Shown here piece after piece: positions 9,725 through 21,522 of a DNA stretch of 64,000 nt. Position 1 is the first letter of the stretch, and every line of letters starts with the position of its first letter. This DNA comes from Paraburkholderia phytofirmans OLGA172. Its GTDB lineage: Bacteria; Pseudomonadota; Gammaproteobacteria; Burkholderiales; Burkholderiaceae. A program made the position numbers and the translations under genes. The notes under the pieces were generated by a model, which saw only the letters and a program-made list of their open reading frames with translations, searched no databases and was not told the DNA's origin. Where the stretch lies: positions 2,542,001 through 2,606,000 of the forward strand of contig NZ_CP014578.1 of NCBI RefSeq assembly GCF_001634365.1, read 5' to 3'.

Positions 9725-11317
9725 TTACCGGCGTTCCTTCTGCCTTACGAGTTGTTCCGCTCGCAGGGGTCTCTGATAGAGATAACCCTGACCGAGCGAC
9801 ACGCCTACGGCTCGCAACGCCTGATGCTGCTCCTCGGTTTCCACACCTTCGGCGATGACCTGCAAGCCGAAATGATGCGCAACGGACACGACGGCCTTGA
9901 TCAGCCCGGCGCCACCTGTATCGGCCTGACTCACAAACTGACGATCGATCTTCACGTAGTCGAAAGGAAACCGGCTGAGGAGATCAAGGTTGCTATGGTG
10001 CGTCCCGAAGTCATCGATAGCGAATCTGACACCGCCTGCCTTGAGTGCCCTGAAGGCAGCCATGGTATGGGCGCTTTCGTTCAGAAGGAACCGTTCAGTC
10101 AGCTCCAGGACCAGACTGATGCCTCCCGGCAGCGTTCTGCTCACGGCCAACACCTCCGCTGCAAAACCCTTTCTCTCCAGGTCCCCTGGTGCGATATTGA
10201 CCGCTACGCGCAACGGCAGCGTTGGCGCGTGACGGCTCATCTCCGCCACTGCGGTGCGCAGCACGAATCCCGTCACCACGGCAAGAAGCGAACTGGTCTC
10301 GACCTCAGCCATGAAAAAGGACGGACCGATAGGCCCCTTCTTCGGATGATCCCAGCGTAACAGAGCCTCCACGCCGACCGTGTACCGACTGGCGACGTCG
10401 ACGATGGGCTGATAAACGACGTGAAACTCGTGTTGCCGTAACCCGCGGCGAACCGCGTTCAGGAGCAGACGGTCTGGAGCAAACGCGAGCAGATACAGGG
10501 TGATGATGAGCATGTCCAGCAGGACGCCCGCAGCGCCAGAATATAGCCGGTACTGCCAGCGCAGCTGGGAAGCGAATTCGGGCGACGAGGACAACGTGAT
10601 GGAAAACGGCCACGCGCCAGAAGTTACATTTGTCGTGTAAGACGGCGCGGATTTCGGGACCGGCACGAACCCGTCGTTGTCCGTCAGAAGCCCGACGCCA
10701 GCTAGCGACAGGGCGACATGCTGTGCACTGAATCTCACTCCGTGCGCGAGCGCATCCGCAATATAGGTGCCCGCGATCAGGTATAGGATGCCGGTGCCCT
10801 GGCCGGTCGCATCGAACATCGTGAGGACCGGATCGCCTGGATGGAACGGGGTCTGCGGCAGCAGGTTGATACTGGTGCCCGTCGCGGTCGACCTGACATA
10901 GACCGACAGCGGAACGTCGATCTGTCCCAGGCCGGAGGAACAATAAACCCGCCCGTCGACCACAAGATTCAGACCACGAACGTACCGCACATATGTCTGC
11001 AACTGCGCCAGGGGACGTCGGACATCGCCACACGGTCGTCCCACGAGAGCTACCAGTTCGGTCCGCCGGCGCGCCCTGACGTCGTTCAATATACGGTCGA
11101 CGGACGCGACCAGATCGTTGCCGATCAGCCGCTCATGGGCCGCCAGCGCGCGAGTCGCACCGTACTCCCCGAACAGAACCGCGGCTACCAGGACAAGAGC
11201 GCTGCCGCCGGTTGCGACGAGTAGCGACAGACGCGGCCCGATCCCGCTCCATATCGGCACCGGGCCGCTGGCCCCAGCGGGCAGCGAGAGGCTGGCAGAT
11301 TTCGAGATCTCTGACAT
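9725..11317 (-). CDS. CSS-motif EAL phosphodiesterase, membrane bound
   Basis: About 530 residues. Two transmembrane helices flank a periplasmic region containing the Cys-Ser-Ser motif (VYCSSGLG), the hallmark of redox-responsive CSS-EAL proteins. The cytoplasmic EAL domain looks complete: EALLRW, VNIAP, ELTE, IDDFGT, VKIDR, AEGVE and GYLYQRP are all present, so c-di-GMP hydrolysis is likely. The start is uncertain: an upstream GTG at 11380 would add 21 residues, but neither has a convincing ribosome site; I prefer the ATG at 11317 as it precedes the first helix more closely. It is the opposing activity to the neighbouring GGDEF protein. Confidence 0.85.
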   Translation of the reverse strand: MSEISKSASLSLPAGASGPVPIWSGIGPRLSLLVATGGSALVLVAAVLFGEYGATRALAAHERLIGNDLVASVDRILNDVRARRRTELVALVGRPCGDVRRPLAQLQTYVRYVRGLNLVVDGRVYCSSGLGQIDVPLSVYVRSTATGTSINLLPQTPFHPGDPVLTMFDATGQGTGILYLIAGTYIADALAHGVRFSAQHVALSLAGVGLLTDNDGFVPVPKSAPSYTTNVTSGAWPFSITLSSSPEFASQLRWQYRLYSGAAGVLLDMLIITLYLLAFAPDRLLLNAVRRGLRQHEFHVVYQPIVDVASRYTVGVEALLRWDHPKKGPIGPSFFMAEVETSSLLAVVTGFVLRTAVAEMSRHAPTLPLRVAVNIAPGDLERKGFAAEVLAVSRTLPGGISLVLELTERFLLNESAHTMAAFRALKAGGVRFAIDDFGTHHSNLDLLSRFPFDYVKIDRQFVSQADTGGAGLIKAVVSVAHHFGLQVIAEGVETEEQHQALRAVGVSLGQGYLYQRPLRAEQLVRQKERR

Positions 11318-11599
11318 GGCAACCCAAAGTGAGGGGGAACTGCCCGCATCCGGAACGGATATCGATGGTCGTCGGCGCACGATTATCGTAAGACAAATTT
11401 ACCGAAACCGCGACCCTGATGAATATACGGACCCGTTACGTGGCCAATGGGATCGGCCCGCGGGGCGAAGACCGTTGGCGGCGCAACAAGCACAAGCTCA
11501 GACGACGAAGTGACGGGGGCTATCCACTCCAGCATGATTATCAGAACCGGAACGAAGTCACCCATCTCATCCAGGTCTTCCTGGACCTCGGGATCCTTG

Positions 11600-12006
11600 T
11601 CAACGCGGCCGCGCGTTCACCAGATTGGTGACGTTGGCCGCGCCGATACCGGTGGCAAAGTTCCAACCCGCACCGGTGCCGTAGGCCTTCGAATAGCTTG
11701 GAAATAGGGTGACTTCGAATCGTGGAGCTGGTCGATGAAGCGAACGAGTGCGGCTTCCCTCTCGGCCGGACGCTTCAGGAGGAGCTGCATGCGCTCAAGA
11801 ATGAGCGTGTCTTCGACGCGTTCGCGATCACCCCCAGCGCTCACCTCGGGGCGGGTCTTGCCGGCCAGTTCGACGGTTTGGCGCTCGTCAATGACCTGGG
11901 TGACCAGTTGCCGGGCGGTTTGCGCCATTGATTCGGATGCCGTACCGCCCAAGGCGACGAGCATCAGAAGAAAGACAGGGACGCCTGATCTGAATCTCGG
12001 GAACAT
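11600..12006 (-). pseudogene. S53 (sedolisin-type) serine peptidase gene with a large internal deletion
   Basis: The N-terminal frame starts at 12006 (MFPRFRSG) with a signal peptide and the activation pro-domain pattern, including LILERMQLLLKRPAER and FIDQLHDSKSPYF, where S53 pro-domains continue to a HQWLT-like segment. Instead the sequence jumps, in another frame, to SYSKAYGTGAGWNFATGIG and NVTNLVN, followed by a stop at 11600-11602; that is the characteristic C-terminal end of S53 peptidases with the GxGWxxATGIG calcium-site region. The whole catalytic domain with its Glu, Asp and Ser is missing. The open frame read straight through codes for a nonsense tail. Family pre-proteins normally exceed 550 residues, so several hundred codons are gone. 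Confidence 0.75.
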
Positions 12007-12481
12007 GTAGTTTCTCCCTACGCGTCCTCGCAGCATCGGCCACCAGCCTTGTGCATCCGAAACTGAGCAACTAGCCGTATTCGGAGCTTTTTTCGAGACT
12101 GCACTTCAATCATCTGGCCGAGGCTAATTCCGTCGGCCTTCTGGGTGCATACACTGCTTACGGACAACATCAAGCAGTGCGGAATGACCAGTCGCTGCAA
12201 TGGCCGTTCACTTTCACTCGGACCTTGCTCCATCGGGAAGAGGAAGAAAGCCCGTGCACCTATCCGGGAACCGGGGCACTTGCCGCTATTTCACCGCGCA
12301 CCAGGGTGCCCCATCCTAATGCGGTCTTTGCTCAGCGAGCAATATGTGCGATAGAAATTTTTTTGATAATTTCAGCATGGTGATTCCCTGTTTCGTCATA
12401 TTGCTCGATACAGGAGCGGGAAAGCGTTTGGATCGCTCCGCCGTATTCAAGAGAATGCGTAATAGATTGGGCGATTTCCGG
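12007..12481. other. Non-coding stretch with no clear gene
   Basis: About 475 bases between the broken peptidase gene and the integrase remnant. Only short overlapping frames occur, none recognisable. Base composition looks less GC-rich than the flanking core genes, in keeping with an eroded insertion. Confidence 0.4.
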
Positions 12482-12634
12482 GAACTGGGCTCGATCGTAT
12501 GCATCCCCAAGTTCCTCGTCACGGCCGTGGGCAAGATGTCGCTCGACGATTTCTTTGGCATACCCAAGGCGCTCTCGAATAAGGGCACGACCAGTTGCAC
12601 GAAAGCCGTGACCAGCCATTTCGTCTTTTAATTG
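12482..12634 (-). pseudogene. Tyrosine-recombinase (phage/island integrase) C-terminal remnant
   Basis: Reading leftward, codons from about 12634 give KDEMAGHGFRATGRALIR, then VERHLAHGRDEELGDAYDRAQF. This is the C-terminal catalytic region of P4-type integrases: the HGFRAT block with the box II His and Arg, the LAHG block, and the AYDR block with the nucleophile Tyr. The similarity begins abruptly upstream and is lost after AQF at about 12482, where unrelated codons continue. The N-terminal two thirds are absent, so it cannot be active. It lies about 100 bases from the 3' end of tRNA-Val, the usual kind of site for such integrases. Confidence 0.75.
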
Positions 12635-12646
12635 GCGACAGGCAAT

Positions 12647-12680
12647 AAAAAACCCGCAGAGCCATTAGCCATGCGGGTTT
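12647..12680 (-). terminator. Terminator of tRNA-Val transcript
   Basis: On the minus strand AAACCCGCA pairs with TGCGGGTTT across a short loop and is followed by a run of T. It lies 57 bases beyond the tRNA-Val 3' end. Confidence 0.8.
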
Positions 12681-12736
12681 CAGCGGATTGCTCCGGACAT
12701 CTATGGACGCTTATGGACGTCCTCACGAAACGGAAA

Positions 12737-12812
12737 TGGTGGGTGCTGAGAGGCTCGAACTCCCGACCTACGCCTTGTAAGGGCGCCGCTCTACCAACTG
12801 AGCTAAGCACCC
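12737..12812 (-). tRNA. tRNA-Val (anticodon TAC)
   Basis: A 76-nt cloverleaf on the minus strand: acceptor GGGTGCT pairs with AGCACCC, discriminator A, encoded CCA (12737-12739). The anticodon loop CTTACAA gives TAC. The 3' end faces the accessory block and the integrase remnant. Confidence 0.97.
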
Positions 12813-12961
12813 GTTTCGCGATTCACCGTGCTCCTGCATTTGCTGCCCGATTTATCGACTTGCACCCTAACTCATGCAATTGCGCATCACCTGGAGCAAG
12901 TCACACAGAATTCGCCGCACTTCTTTCTAACGAATCCGCAGCTCCTCAAGCAGCAAGCCCA

Positions 12962-13234
12962 TTAGTTTAGCGCATCCTTCAGAGCTTTGCCAGGCCTAAA
13001 TTTAGGAATCTTCGCTGCCTTGATCTTGATGGCAGCGCCGGTGCGCGGATTGCGTCCTGTACGCGCAGTACGCTTGCCCACGGCAAACGTACCGAAACCG
13101 ACCAAAGTCACCGAACCGCCTTGCTTCAACGCACCTTTGACCCCACCGATCACCGCATCCAGTGCACGGCCTGCAGCGGCCTTCGAAATATCGGCTTGCT
13201 GCGCAATGTGATCGATCAATTCCGTTTTATTCAT
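12962..13234 (-). CDS. hupB: DNA-binding protein HU
   Basis: A 90-residue nucleoid protein. [11 protein letters not shown] at the start and the [20 protein letters not shown] arm segment (residues about 47-66) followed by [12 protein letters not shown] are typical of HU-beta, including the Arg-Asn-Pro tip that intercalates DNA. It bends DNA without sequence preference and works as a dimer. It is the gene next to lon, an arrangement common in proteobacteria, but a terminator lies between lon and hupB, so it probably has its own promoter in the 280-base gap upstream. Confidence 0.96.
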   Translation of the reverse strand: MNKTELIDHIAQQADISKAAAGRALDAVIGGVKGALKQGGSVTLVGFGTFAVGKRTARTGRNPRTGAAIKIKAAKIPKFRPGKALKDALN

Positions 13235-13514
13235 TCCAACCCCCGAGAATGTTTATGGCAATCGTGACGGTGCTCTACAGCACCTGGTATCACGCGGCTG
13301 GCGGCCAACGCCAAGCCGACTCATTAGAATTGGCCGAAACCCTTGTGTCAAGCGGGGTTGAGCCTGATTCGAGCGGCTCTGGATGACGCTGCTTATAACC
13401 CGATCTTGCCGCAAATCGATGCGCGCACAACCAGTCTGCGGCTGAGAGCGCTCTTTGCTCAAAAGGTGGGATTGCGTGCGTTTCAGACGTGTCTTTCTAT
13501 ATCTCGCCGGCAAT

Positions 13515-13542
13515 AAAAAACCCGCGACCGTGATCGCGGGTT
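13515..13542 (-). terminator. Terminator of lon
   Basis: AACCCGCGA / TCGCGGGTT stem with a six-base loop, followed on the minus strand by T residues; 34 bases beyond the lon stop codon. Confidence 0.85.
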
Positions 13543-13575
13543 CTTTGCAGCAAACAGCTTTCGCCGCTGGCTAAC

Positions 13576-16002
<2,427 letters not shown>

Positions 16003-16084
16003 TTCATTTCCCCATGAGTGGAATCAGTTCGTTCGATAGGTGAGGCCAGCAGAAAAGATTGCAAGCCTCCGCGTGTGGGAAAAG

Positions 16085-16114
16085 TTCAGTGACTCCGAAG
16101 GTTCAGTGACTCCA
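16085..16114. repeat. 13-bp direct repeat in the lon leader
   Basis: GTTCAGTGACTCC occurs at 16085-16097 and again at 16102-16114, a 17-base period. It lies about 80-110 bases upstream of the lon start, where a promoter or an operator could be. Confidence 0.6.
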
Positions 16115-16148
16115 TAGTGAAAACAACCATCCTGACCACACGATAAAC

Positions 16149-16185
16149 GAAAAAAGCCGTTCACGTCGCCATGAACGGCTTTTTT
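16149..16185 (-). terminator. Terminator of clpX
   Basis: AAAAAAGCCGTTCA pairs with TGAACGGCTTTTTT around a short loop, 20 bases past the clpX stop. The flanking A and T runs would let it act in both directions. Confidence 0.88.
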
Positions 16186-16204
16186 TGCAGAACCCGAAAG
16201 CCGA

Positions 16205-17476
16205 TCAGTTCGAACCCGCCACTTTTGGCGCGTCTTCGTAGATCAGTAACGGTTTGCCGTCGCCGTCAATTACGTTGTCGTCGATGATGACCTTGCTAAC
16301 GCCTTTCATTTGCGGCAAGTCGTACATGACATCAAGCAGCGCCTGTTCCAGGATCGAACGCAGACCCCGGGCGCCTGTCTTGCGACGAATCGCCTTACGC
16401 GCAACAGCCTGCAGCGCAGCCGGGCGAATTTCGAGTTCGACGCGTTCCATGTTGAACAGCTTGTGGTATTGCTTCACCAAGGCATTCTTCGGTTCGACGA
16501 GGATCTTCATCAGCGCCGTTTCGTCGAGCTTGCCGAGCGTCGCCACCACCGGCAGACGACCGATCAGTTCCGGAATCAGGCCGAACTTGATCAGATCTTC
16601 CGGCTCCACTTCGCGCAGCACTTCGCCGGCGTCGCGGTCCTGCTTGCTCTTCACGCTCGCGCCGAAGCCGATACCGGTCTTCTCGGTACGGTCGACAATG
16701 ACCTTCTCGAGACCGTCGAATGCGCCACCGCAAATGAACAGAATATTGGTGGTGTCGACCTGGATAAAGTCCTGATTCGGATGCTTACGGCCACCCTGCG
16801 GCGGCACCGACGCCATCGTGCCTTCAACCAGTTTCAGCAAAGCCTGTTGCACGCCTTCGCCCGACACATCGCGGGTGATCGACGGGTTGTCGGACTTGCG
16901 GCTGATCTTGTCGATTTCGTCGATGTAGACAATGCCGCGCTGGGCCTTGTCGACTTCGTAATTGCAGTTCTGCAGCAGCTTCTGGATGATGTTCTCGACG
17001 TCTTCGCCGACGTAGCCGGCTTCCGTCAGCGTCGTTGCATCCGCAATGACGAACGGGACGTTCAGAAGACGCGCGAGCGTCTGCGCGAGCAAGGTCTTGC
17101 CGGAACCGGTCGGGCCGATCAGCAGGATGTTGCTCTTGGACAGTTCGATCTCGTCTTTCTTGTCGAGATGCTTGAGGCGCTTGTAGTGGTTGTACACCGC
17201 AACCGCAAGAATCTTCTTCGCGCGCTCCTGACCGATCACGTACTGGTCGAGGATTTCACGGATTTCCTGCGGACTCGGCAGATCGGACTTGGACAAGCCC
17301 GCCTCAATGCCCGCGCCTGCAGCTTCATCGCGAATGATTTCGTTGCACAGGTCGATACATTCATCACAGATGAACACCGACGGGCCTGCAATCAGCTTTT
17401 TGACTTCATGCTGGCTCTTGCCGCAGAACGAGCAATACAACAGCTTTTCGCTGTTAGAACCTTTCTTGTCCGCCAT
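16205..17476 (-). CDS. clpX: ATP-dependent protease ATP-binding subunit ClpX
   Basis: A 423-residue AAA+ unfoldase that feeds substrates into ClpP. The N-terminal zinc domain has the four Cys of CSFCGK and CDECIDLC (residues about 15-43). Walker A is GPTGSGKT, Walker [12 protein letters not shown], the pore loop region is YVGEDVE, and the IGFG loop ([12 protein letters not shown]) is the ClpP-docking tripeptide. All expected elements are intact and length is normal. It is 197 bases downstream of clpP on the same strand; no clear terminator separates them, so co-transcription is plausible. Confidence 0.98.
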   Translation of the reverse strand: MADKKGSNSEKLLYCSFCGKSQHEVKKLIAGPSVFICDECIDLCNEIIRDEAAGAGIEAGLSKSDLPSPQEIREILDQYVIGQERAKKILAVAVYNHYKRLKHLDKKDEIELSKSNILLIGPTGSGKTLLAQTLARLLNVPFVIADATTLTEAGYVGEDVENIIQKLLQNCNYEVDKAQRGIVYIDEIDKISRKSDNPSITRDVSGEGVQQALLKLVEGTMASVPPQGGRKHPNQDFIQVDTTNILFICGGAFDGLEKVIVDRTEKTGIGFGASVKSKQDRDAGEVLREVEPEDLIKFGLIPELIGRLPVVATLGKLDETALMKILVEPKNALVKQYHKLFNMERVELEIRPAALQAVARKAIRRKTGARGLRSILEQALLDVMYDLPQMKGVSKVIIDDNVIDGDGKPLLIYEDAPKVAGSN

Positions 17477-17673
17477 AGATGTGTGAGCCTCCGGACACTC
17501 GATTACATGATACGCCGTTTGCCCCGGCCTCGCAGTTTGGGCGCGGCAGGGCTTGAGCCAAGGTGACGGCGTTTGCCGCAGGCGCTCGGACGAGTCTTGA
17601 TTATTTCACAACCGGTCCGATGACGGCCTCGTCCCGTTTTGGGGCAAGACCGCACCGGCGATTCAAGGACACT

Positions 17674-18327
17674 TCAAGGACGCTTGTGCGCCACTTGATC
17701 AACCAGACCGTAAGCTTGCGCGTCATCGCCAGACATGAAATTGTCCCGGTCGGTGTCACGGGCGATACGCTCGACAGGTTGGCCAGTGTGATGCGCGAGC
17801 AGATGATTCAGCCTTTCCTTCAGGTACAGGATTTCGCGCGCCTGGATTTCAATGTCCGACGCCTGACCGCGCGCGCCGCCCAGCGGCTGGTGAATCATCA
17901 CGCGCGAATTCGGCAGCGCAAAACGCTTGCCCTTTGCGCCGGCCGCCAGCAGGAACGCGCCCATGCTGGCCGCGAGGCCCATGCACAGCGTCGACACGTC
18001 CGGCTTGATGAACTGCATCGTGTCGTAGATTGCCATCCCAGCCGAGACCGAACCGCCCGGGCTGTTGATGTAGAAGCTGATGTCCTTGTCCGGATTTTCG
18101 CTTTCAAGGAACAACATTTGCGCGACGACGAGGTTGGCCGTCTGGTCGTTCACTTCGCCGACCAGGAACACGATGCGTTCCTTCAGCAGACGTGAATAGA
18201 TGTCATACGAGCGCTCGCCGCGGCCGCTCGTTTCCACGACGATCGGCACCAGTCCGAGCGCCTGCGCTTCGAGATCCCGCGACGACTGGGAGGTCAACGT
18301 GTCCAGCATTTGGGCGCGAAAGGTCAT
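17674..18327 (-). CDS. clpP: ATP-dependent Clp protease proteolytic subunit
   Basis: A 217-residue serine peptidase that forms the double heptameric ring capped by ClpX. The catalytic Ser lies in [11 protein letters not shown], the His in [12 protein letters not shown] and the Asp in a conserved RDTDRDNFM segment. The N-terminal ~15 residues are a propeptide-like extension normally removed by self-cleavage. It follows tig on the same strand, but a terminator hairpin sits between them, so part of its transcription probably starts in the 200-base gap. Confidence 0.98.
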   Translation of the reverse strand: MTFRAQMLDTLTSQSSRDLEAQALGLVPIVVETSGRGERSYDIYSRLLKERIVFLVGEVNDQTANLVVAQMLFLESENPDKDISFYINSPGGSVSAGMAIYDTMQFIKPDVSTLCMGLAASMGAFLLAAGAKGKRFALPNSRVMIHQPLGGARGQASDIEIQAREILYLKERLNHLLAHHTGQPVERIARDTDRDNFMSGDDAQAYGLVDQVAHKRP

Positions 18328-18474
18328 GCAATGGATCCTTGTCTGGAGATATTCTAAATATTAGATGCTAGACAGGTGTAGTCGACGAGCCCGTATTCAA
18401 GTGCGCGATCAGCACAAACGCGGTGTGCGGCGCTGGGCGAAACACGCCGTGCAAAACGCAACGTACTTTCACAG

Positions 18475-18523
18475 CACAAAAAAACGGCGTGCGAGCCGTC
18501 GCTCCGACAGCCGGCACGCCGTT
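18475..18523 (-). terminator. Terminator of tig
   Basis: On the minus strand AACGGCGTGC pairs with GCACGCCGTT across a 21-base loop that can pair internally (CCGGCTGTCGG). A run of T follows. It lies immediately past the tig stop codon. Confidence 0.8.
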
Positions 18524-18533
18524 GCAGCGACAC

Positions 18534-19880
18534 TTATGCTTGCGCCGTTGCGCTTGCCAGTTCTTCGAAGCTTACTTCCTTGTCCGTCACCTTGGCCTTG
18601 CTGAGGACGAAATCGACGACGTTGGCTTCAACGACGTACGCTTCCATTTCGGCAAGACGTTGCTGATTGGAATAATACCAGCGGACGACTTCCTTCGGGT
18701 CTTCGTAGCTTTTCGCGAATTCGTCGACTTCGGCACGAATCTGCTCCGGCTTGGCTTGCAGCTCGTTAGCCTTGACCAGCTCGGCCAGCACGAGGCCCAG
18801 CTTCACGCGACGCTCAGCCTGTTCCTTGAACATTTCAGCCGGGATCGGTGCGTCGGCAGCGTTCGGCACGCCACGTTGCTCGAGGTCCTGACGCGCCATG
18901 CCGACCAGACGCTCCTGATCCTGTTCGATCAGCGCATTCGGCACGTCGAGTTCCGAAATCTTCAGGAGCGCGTCCATGACCTGGTTCTTGACGATAGCTT
19001 GCGTGCGGCGCTTCGCTTCGCGTTCGAGATTGTCTTTGATCTCAGCGCGCATCTTGACCAGATCGCCGTCTTCGATACCGAGCGATTTCGCGAACTCGGC
19101 GTCGATTTCCGGCAGGTGCGGCCACTCGATCTTCTTCATCGTGATCGTGAATTGCGCGGTCTTGCCCGCGACATCCTTGCCGTGATAGTCAGCCGGGAAA
19201 GCCAGGTCGAATTCCTTCGACTCGCCGCCCTTCAGGCCGAGCGCCGCCTTTTCGAATTCCGGCAGCATGCGGCCTTCGCCCAGCACGAATGCGAAGTCTT
19301 CTGCGCTGCCGCCCTGGAACACTTCACCGTCGATCTTGCCGACGAAGTCGACCGTCACGCGGTCGCCGTCTTTAGCCGCCGTGTCCGCGCCGCCGTCGCC
19401 GTGTTCGCCAGAGTCGCCGCGAGCGTGGAAGTGCACGCGCTGCTTGCGCAGGATGTCCAGCGTGCGGTCGATTTCCGCTTCGCTGATGGTGGTCGTGGTG
19501 CGTTCGATTTCAGCCGTGGCGACGTCGCCCAGCTTCACTTCCGGATACACCTCGAAGGTCGCGTCGAACGCGTAGTCGCCTTCAGCAACGTCGGCCTTCG
19601 GCGCGAAGCTCGGCTGGCCGGCAACGCGCAGGTTTTCGGCGCGGCTGATGTCGAAAAACTCCTTGCCGACCTTGTCGCTCAGGACTTCGGCTTCCACCTG
19701 GCCCGAATACTGTTGGGTGACCATCTTGAGCGGCACCTTGCCCGGGCGGAAACCCGGCATGCGCACGTTCTTCGCGAGTTGGCGGATACGCGAGTCCACT
19801 TCCTTCTGCACGGCGTCCTTCGGCAGGGAAATCGTGACGCGGCGTTCGAGCTTGCCGAGGTTTTCAACAACGTTAGCCAT
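18534..19880 (-). CDS. tig: Trigger factor, ribosome-associated chaperone
   Basis: A 448-residue ribosome-bound chaperone with peptidyl-prolyl isomerase activity that meets nascent chains. The N-terminal ribosome-binding domain holds the signature [12 protein letters not shown] (residues about 43-55). The FKBP-like middle domain (about 165-245) includes [19 protein letters not shown] and the C-terminal chaperone domain is helical. Between them is a small acidic, Gly/Asp-rich insert ([19 protein letters not shown], about residues 146-165). An IS element begins about 180 bases upstream of the start codon. Confidence 0.97.
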   Translation of the reverse strand: MANVVENLGKLERRVTISLPKDAVQKEVDSRIRQLAKNVRMPGFRPGKVPLKMVTQQYSGQVEAEVLSDKVGKEFFDISRAENLRVAGQPSFAPKADVAEGDYAFDATFEVYPEVKLGDVATAEIERTTTTISEAEIDRTLDILRKQRVHFHARGDSGEHGDGGADTAAKDGDRVTVDFVGKIDGEVFQGGSAEDFAFVLGEGRMLPEFEKAALGLKGGESKEFDLAFPADYHGKDVAGKTAQFTITMKKIEWPHLPEIDAEFAKSLGIEDGDLVKMRAEIKDNLEREAKRRTQAIVKNQVMDALLKISELDVPNALIEQDQERLVGMARQDLEQRGVPNAADAPIPAEMFKEQAERRVKLGLVLAELVKANELQAKPEQIRAEVDEFAKSYEDPKEVVRWYYSNQQRLAEMEAYVVEANVVDFVLSKAKVTDKEVSFEELASATAQA

Positions 19881-20033
19881 GGCTTCAATCGTCCTAAAAT
19901 TATTCGAGCGAATCAGTTATCTTCTACGTGCCGCTTTTCGATGTCGCTTCGCATCGCGCGTCTGATCGATTCAGCGCCTGCGCCGCGGCCTTGCAGGCCA
20001 CCGGCAGCACGGTTTGGGTCTAAAGAGCCGAAT

Positions 20034-20039
20034 ATTTTA
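20034..20039 (-). promoter_or_regulatory. Candidate -10 box of tig
   Basis: TAAAAT on the minus strand, about 155 bases upstream of the tig start. The expected -35 position falls in the IS target duplication and has no good match, so the assignment is weak. Confidence 0.3.
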
Positions 20040-20052
20040 GCAAACTATTTGC

Positions 20053-20063
20053 GCGCCTAGCCG
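20053..20063. repeat. Left target-site duplication of the IS4-family element
   Basis: GCGCCTAGCCG, identical to 21512-21522. An 11-bp duplication fits the 9-13 bp range of the IS4 family. Confidence 0.85.
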
Positions 20064-21511
20064 CAATACTGTTAACAAAGTCGAATTTGTGTTAACTTTC
20101 AAGCGCCTGCAACGACAAGAAGAGCTTGAAGATGGCAAGAACGGAAGCAACGCTGCCCGGTGGTGCGAGGCTCGCGGACTATCTGGCGGTGGGGTATCTG
20201 GCGCTGAACTGCTCGCTGGGCGAGGTCAAGGAGGCGCTCGTGAAATGCGGCGTGCATACGCGGCTACGCCGCGATATGCCGCGGGAAGTGCTGGTGTATT
20301 TCGTGATGGCGATGTGCCTGTATCCGCGCGTGGCCTATGAGGAAGTGTTTCGGCTGGTGATCGAGGGGCTGCGGCGCATCTACGGCGACCAGGTACGCGA
20401 TGTGCAGGTCAGCAAGGCGGCGATCTCGCAGGGGCGCGCACGCCTGGGCTGGCAGGTGATGCGCGAGCTGTTCGCCCGGCAGGCAGCGCAACGCCCACGA
20501 ACTGCAGGCGACGACTATGCGGGCTACCGGGTCATGAGCGTGGACGGCTCGACGCTGGATGTGCCTGATGAGAAGGTCAATGCGGAGGCGTTCGGTTATG
20601 CGCAGGGCGGACGCGGTGAGGCCGCGTATCCGCAGATTCGCTTTGTAGCGCTGGCCGAATGTGCAACGCACGCGCTGTGTGAGGTCCAGATGGGCGGGGT
20701 ATGCGATGACAGCGAACAGGCGCTCACACGCCAGCTGTTTCCGGCATTCTCGGACGACATGCTGGTGCTGGCCGATCGCCTGTTCTATGGCTATGACATG
20801 TGGCGCGACGCGGTGGCCACCGGAGCGAAGCTACTGTGGCGCGTGAAGTCGAATTTGCGGCTGCCGTGCGAAGTGCCGCTGGCAGACGGTTCGTACCTGA
20901 GCACCGTCTATGCCAGCGACACCGACCGGCGACACCAGCGCAACGGCATGCGGGTGCGGGTCATCGAGTATCGCCTGGAAGGCGTGCCTGATGCCGAGCC
21001 GCAGTATCGCCTGATCACCAATCTGCTGGACGCAGCGGTAGCGCCTGCCATAGAACTCGCGGCGCTGTACCACCGGCGCTGGAAAATAGAAGAGATGTTT
21101 GACGAGATCAAGACACATCTGTGCGATGGCAAGAAGGTGCTGCGCAGCAAGACGCCTGATCTGGTCCGTCAGGAGTTCTATGCGTTAATGCTTACCCACG
21201 CGGCGATCCGTCGCCTGATGTACGAGGCGGCACAGGACAGCGGACAGCGACCCGAAGACTTATCGTTCGTTCATGCCGTGCGCGTGCTGAACCGACGCCT
21301 GCCCGAGGCGGCGGCCGTTCCCCCCTGAGCAGTGGCAAAGTTGGAGGCTCAGCTTGCTGCGGGAAATCGCCAGCGGGCGCGCGGTGCAAAGCCGCGGCAA
21401 GCGCAATCCCCGCGGCGTGAAGCGAAAGATGTCGAATTTCCGGATCCGGCGACGATGGGAGCCGTTGAATCAGCGAATAGCGCCCAAAGTGGTTATCAAG
21501 TGAACAGTATT
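20064..21511 (+). mobile_element. IS4-family insertion sequence, 1448 bp
   Basis: The element is bounded by imperfect 13-bp terminal inverted repeats, CAATACTGTTAAC on the left and CAATACTGTTCAC read from the right (12 of 13 identical), and flanked by an 11-bp direct duplication, GCGCCTAGCCG. It carries one transposase gene of the IS4 type. The perfect duplication suggests a fairly recent insertion. It sits between tig and the glycerate kinase gene. The transposase reading frame is broken near its 3' end, so this copy may be immobile unless helped in trans. Confidence 0.88.
20132..21503 (+). pseudogene. IS4-family transposase, frameshifted at a C-run
   Basis: The first frame runs from the ATG at 20132 for 398 codons to a stop at 21326-21328. 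It has the IS4 N-terminal domain, then DDE residues in SVDGSTLDVPD and LVLADRLFYGY and the family Y-(2)-R-(3)-E-(6)-K signature in YHRRWKIEEMFDEIK. After six C (21320-21325) the conserved continuation lies one base forward: PPEQWQSWRL, then RGKRNPRGVKRKMSNF and a stop at 21501-21503. One base too many in the C-run explains this; a programmed +1 shift is possible but not usual for the family. The last ~60 residues are basic and conserved in relatives. Confidence 0.82.
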
Positions 21512-21522
21512 GCGCCTAGCCG
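21512..21522. repeat. Right target-site duplication of the IS4-family element
   Basis: GCGCCTAGCCG, exact copy of 20053-20063. Confidence 0.85.

Noticed and set aside
12344..12631. 95-codon plus-strand frame at the island edge
   Set aside because: The opposite strand carries clear integrase motifs, so this frame is its shadow.
16310..17566. 418-codon plus-strand frame over clpX
   Set aside because: Antisense shadow with Gln/Arg/Leu-biased composition.
18423..20060. 545-codon plus-strand frame over tig
   Set aside because: Antisense shadow that also runs through a terminator and the tig leader.
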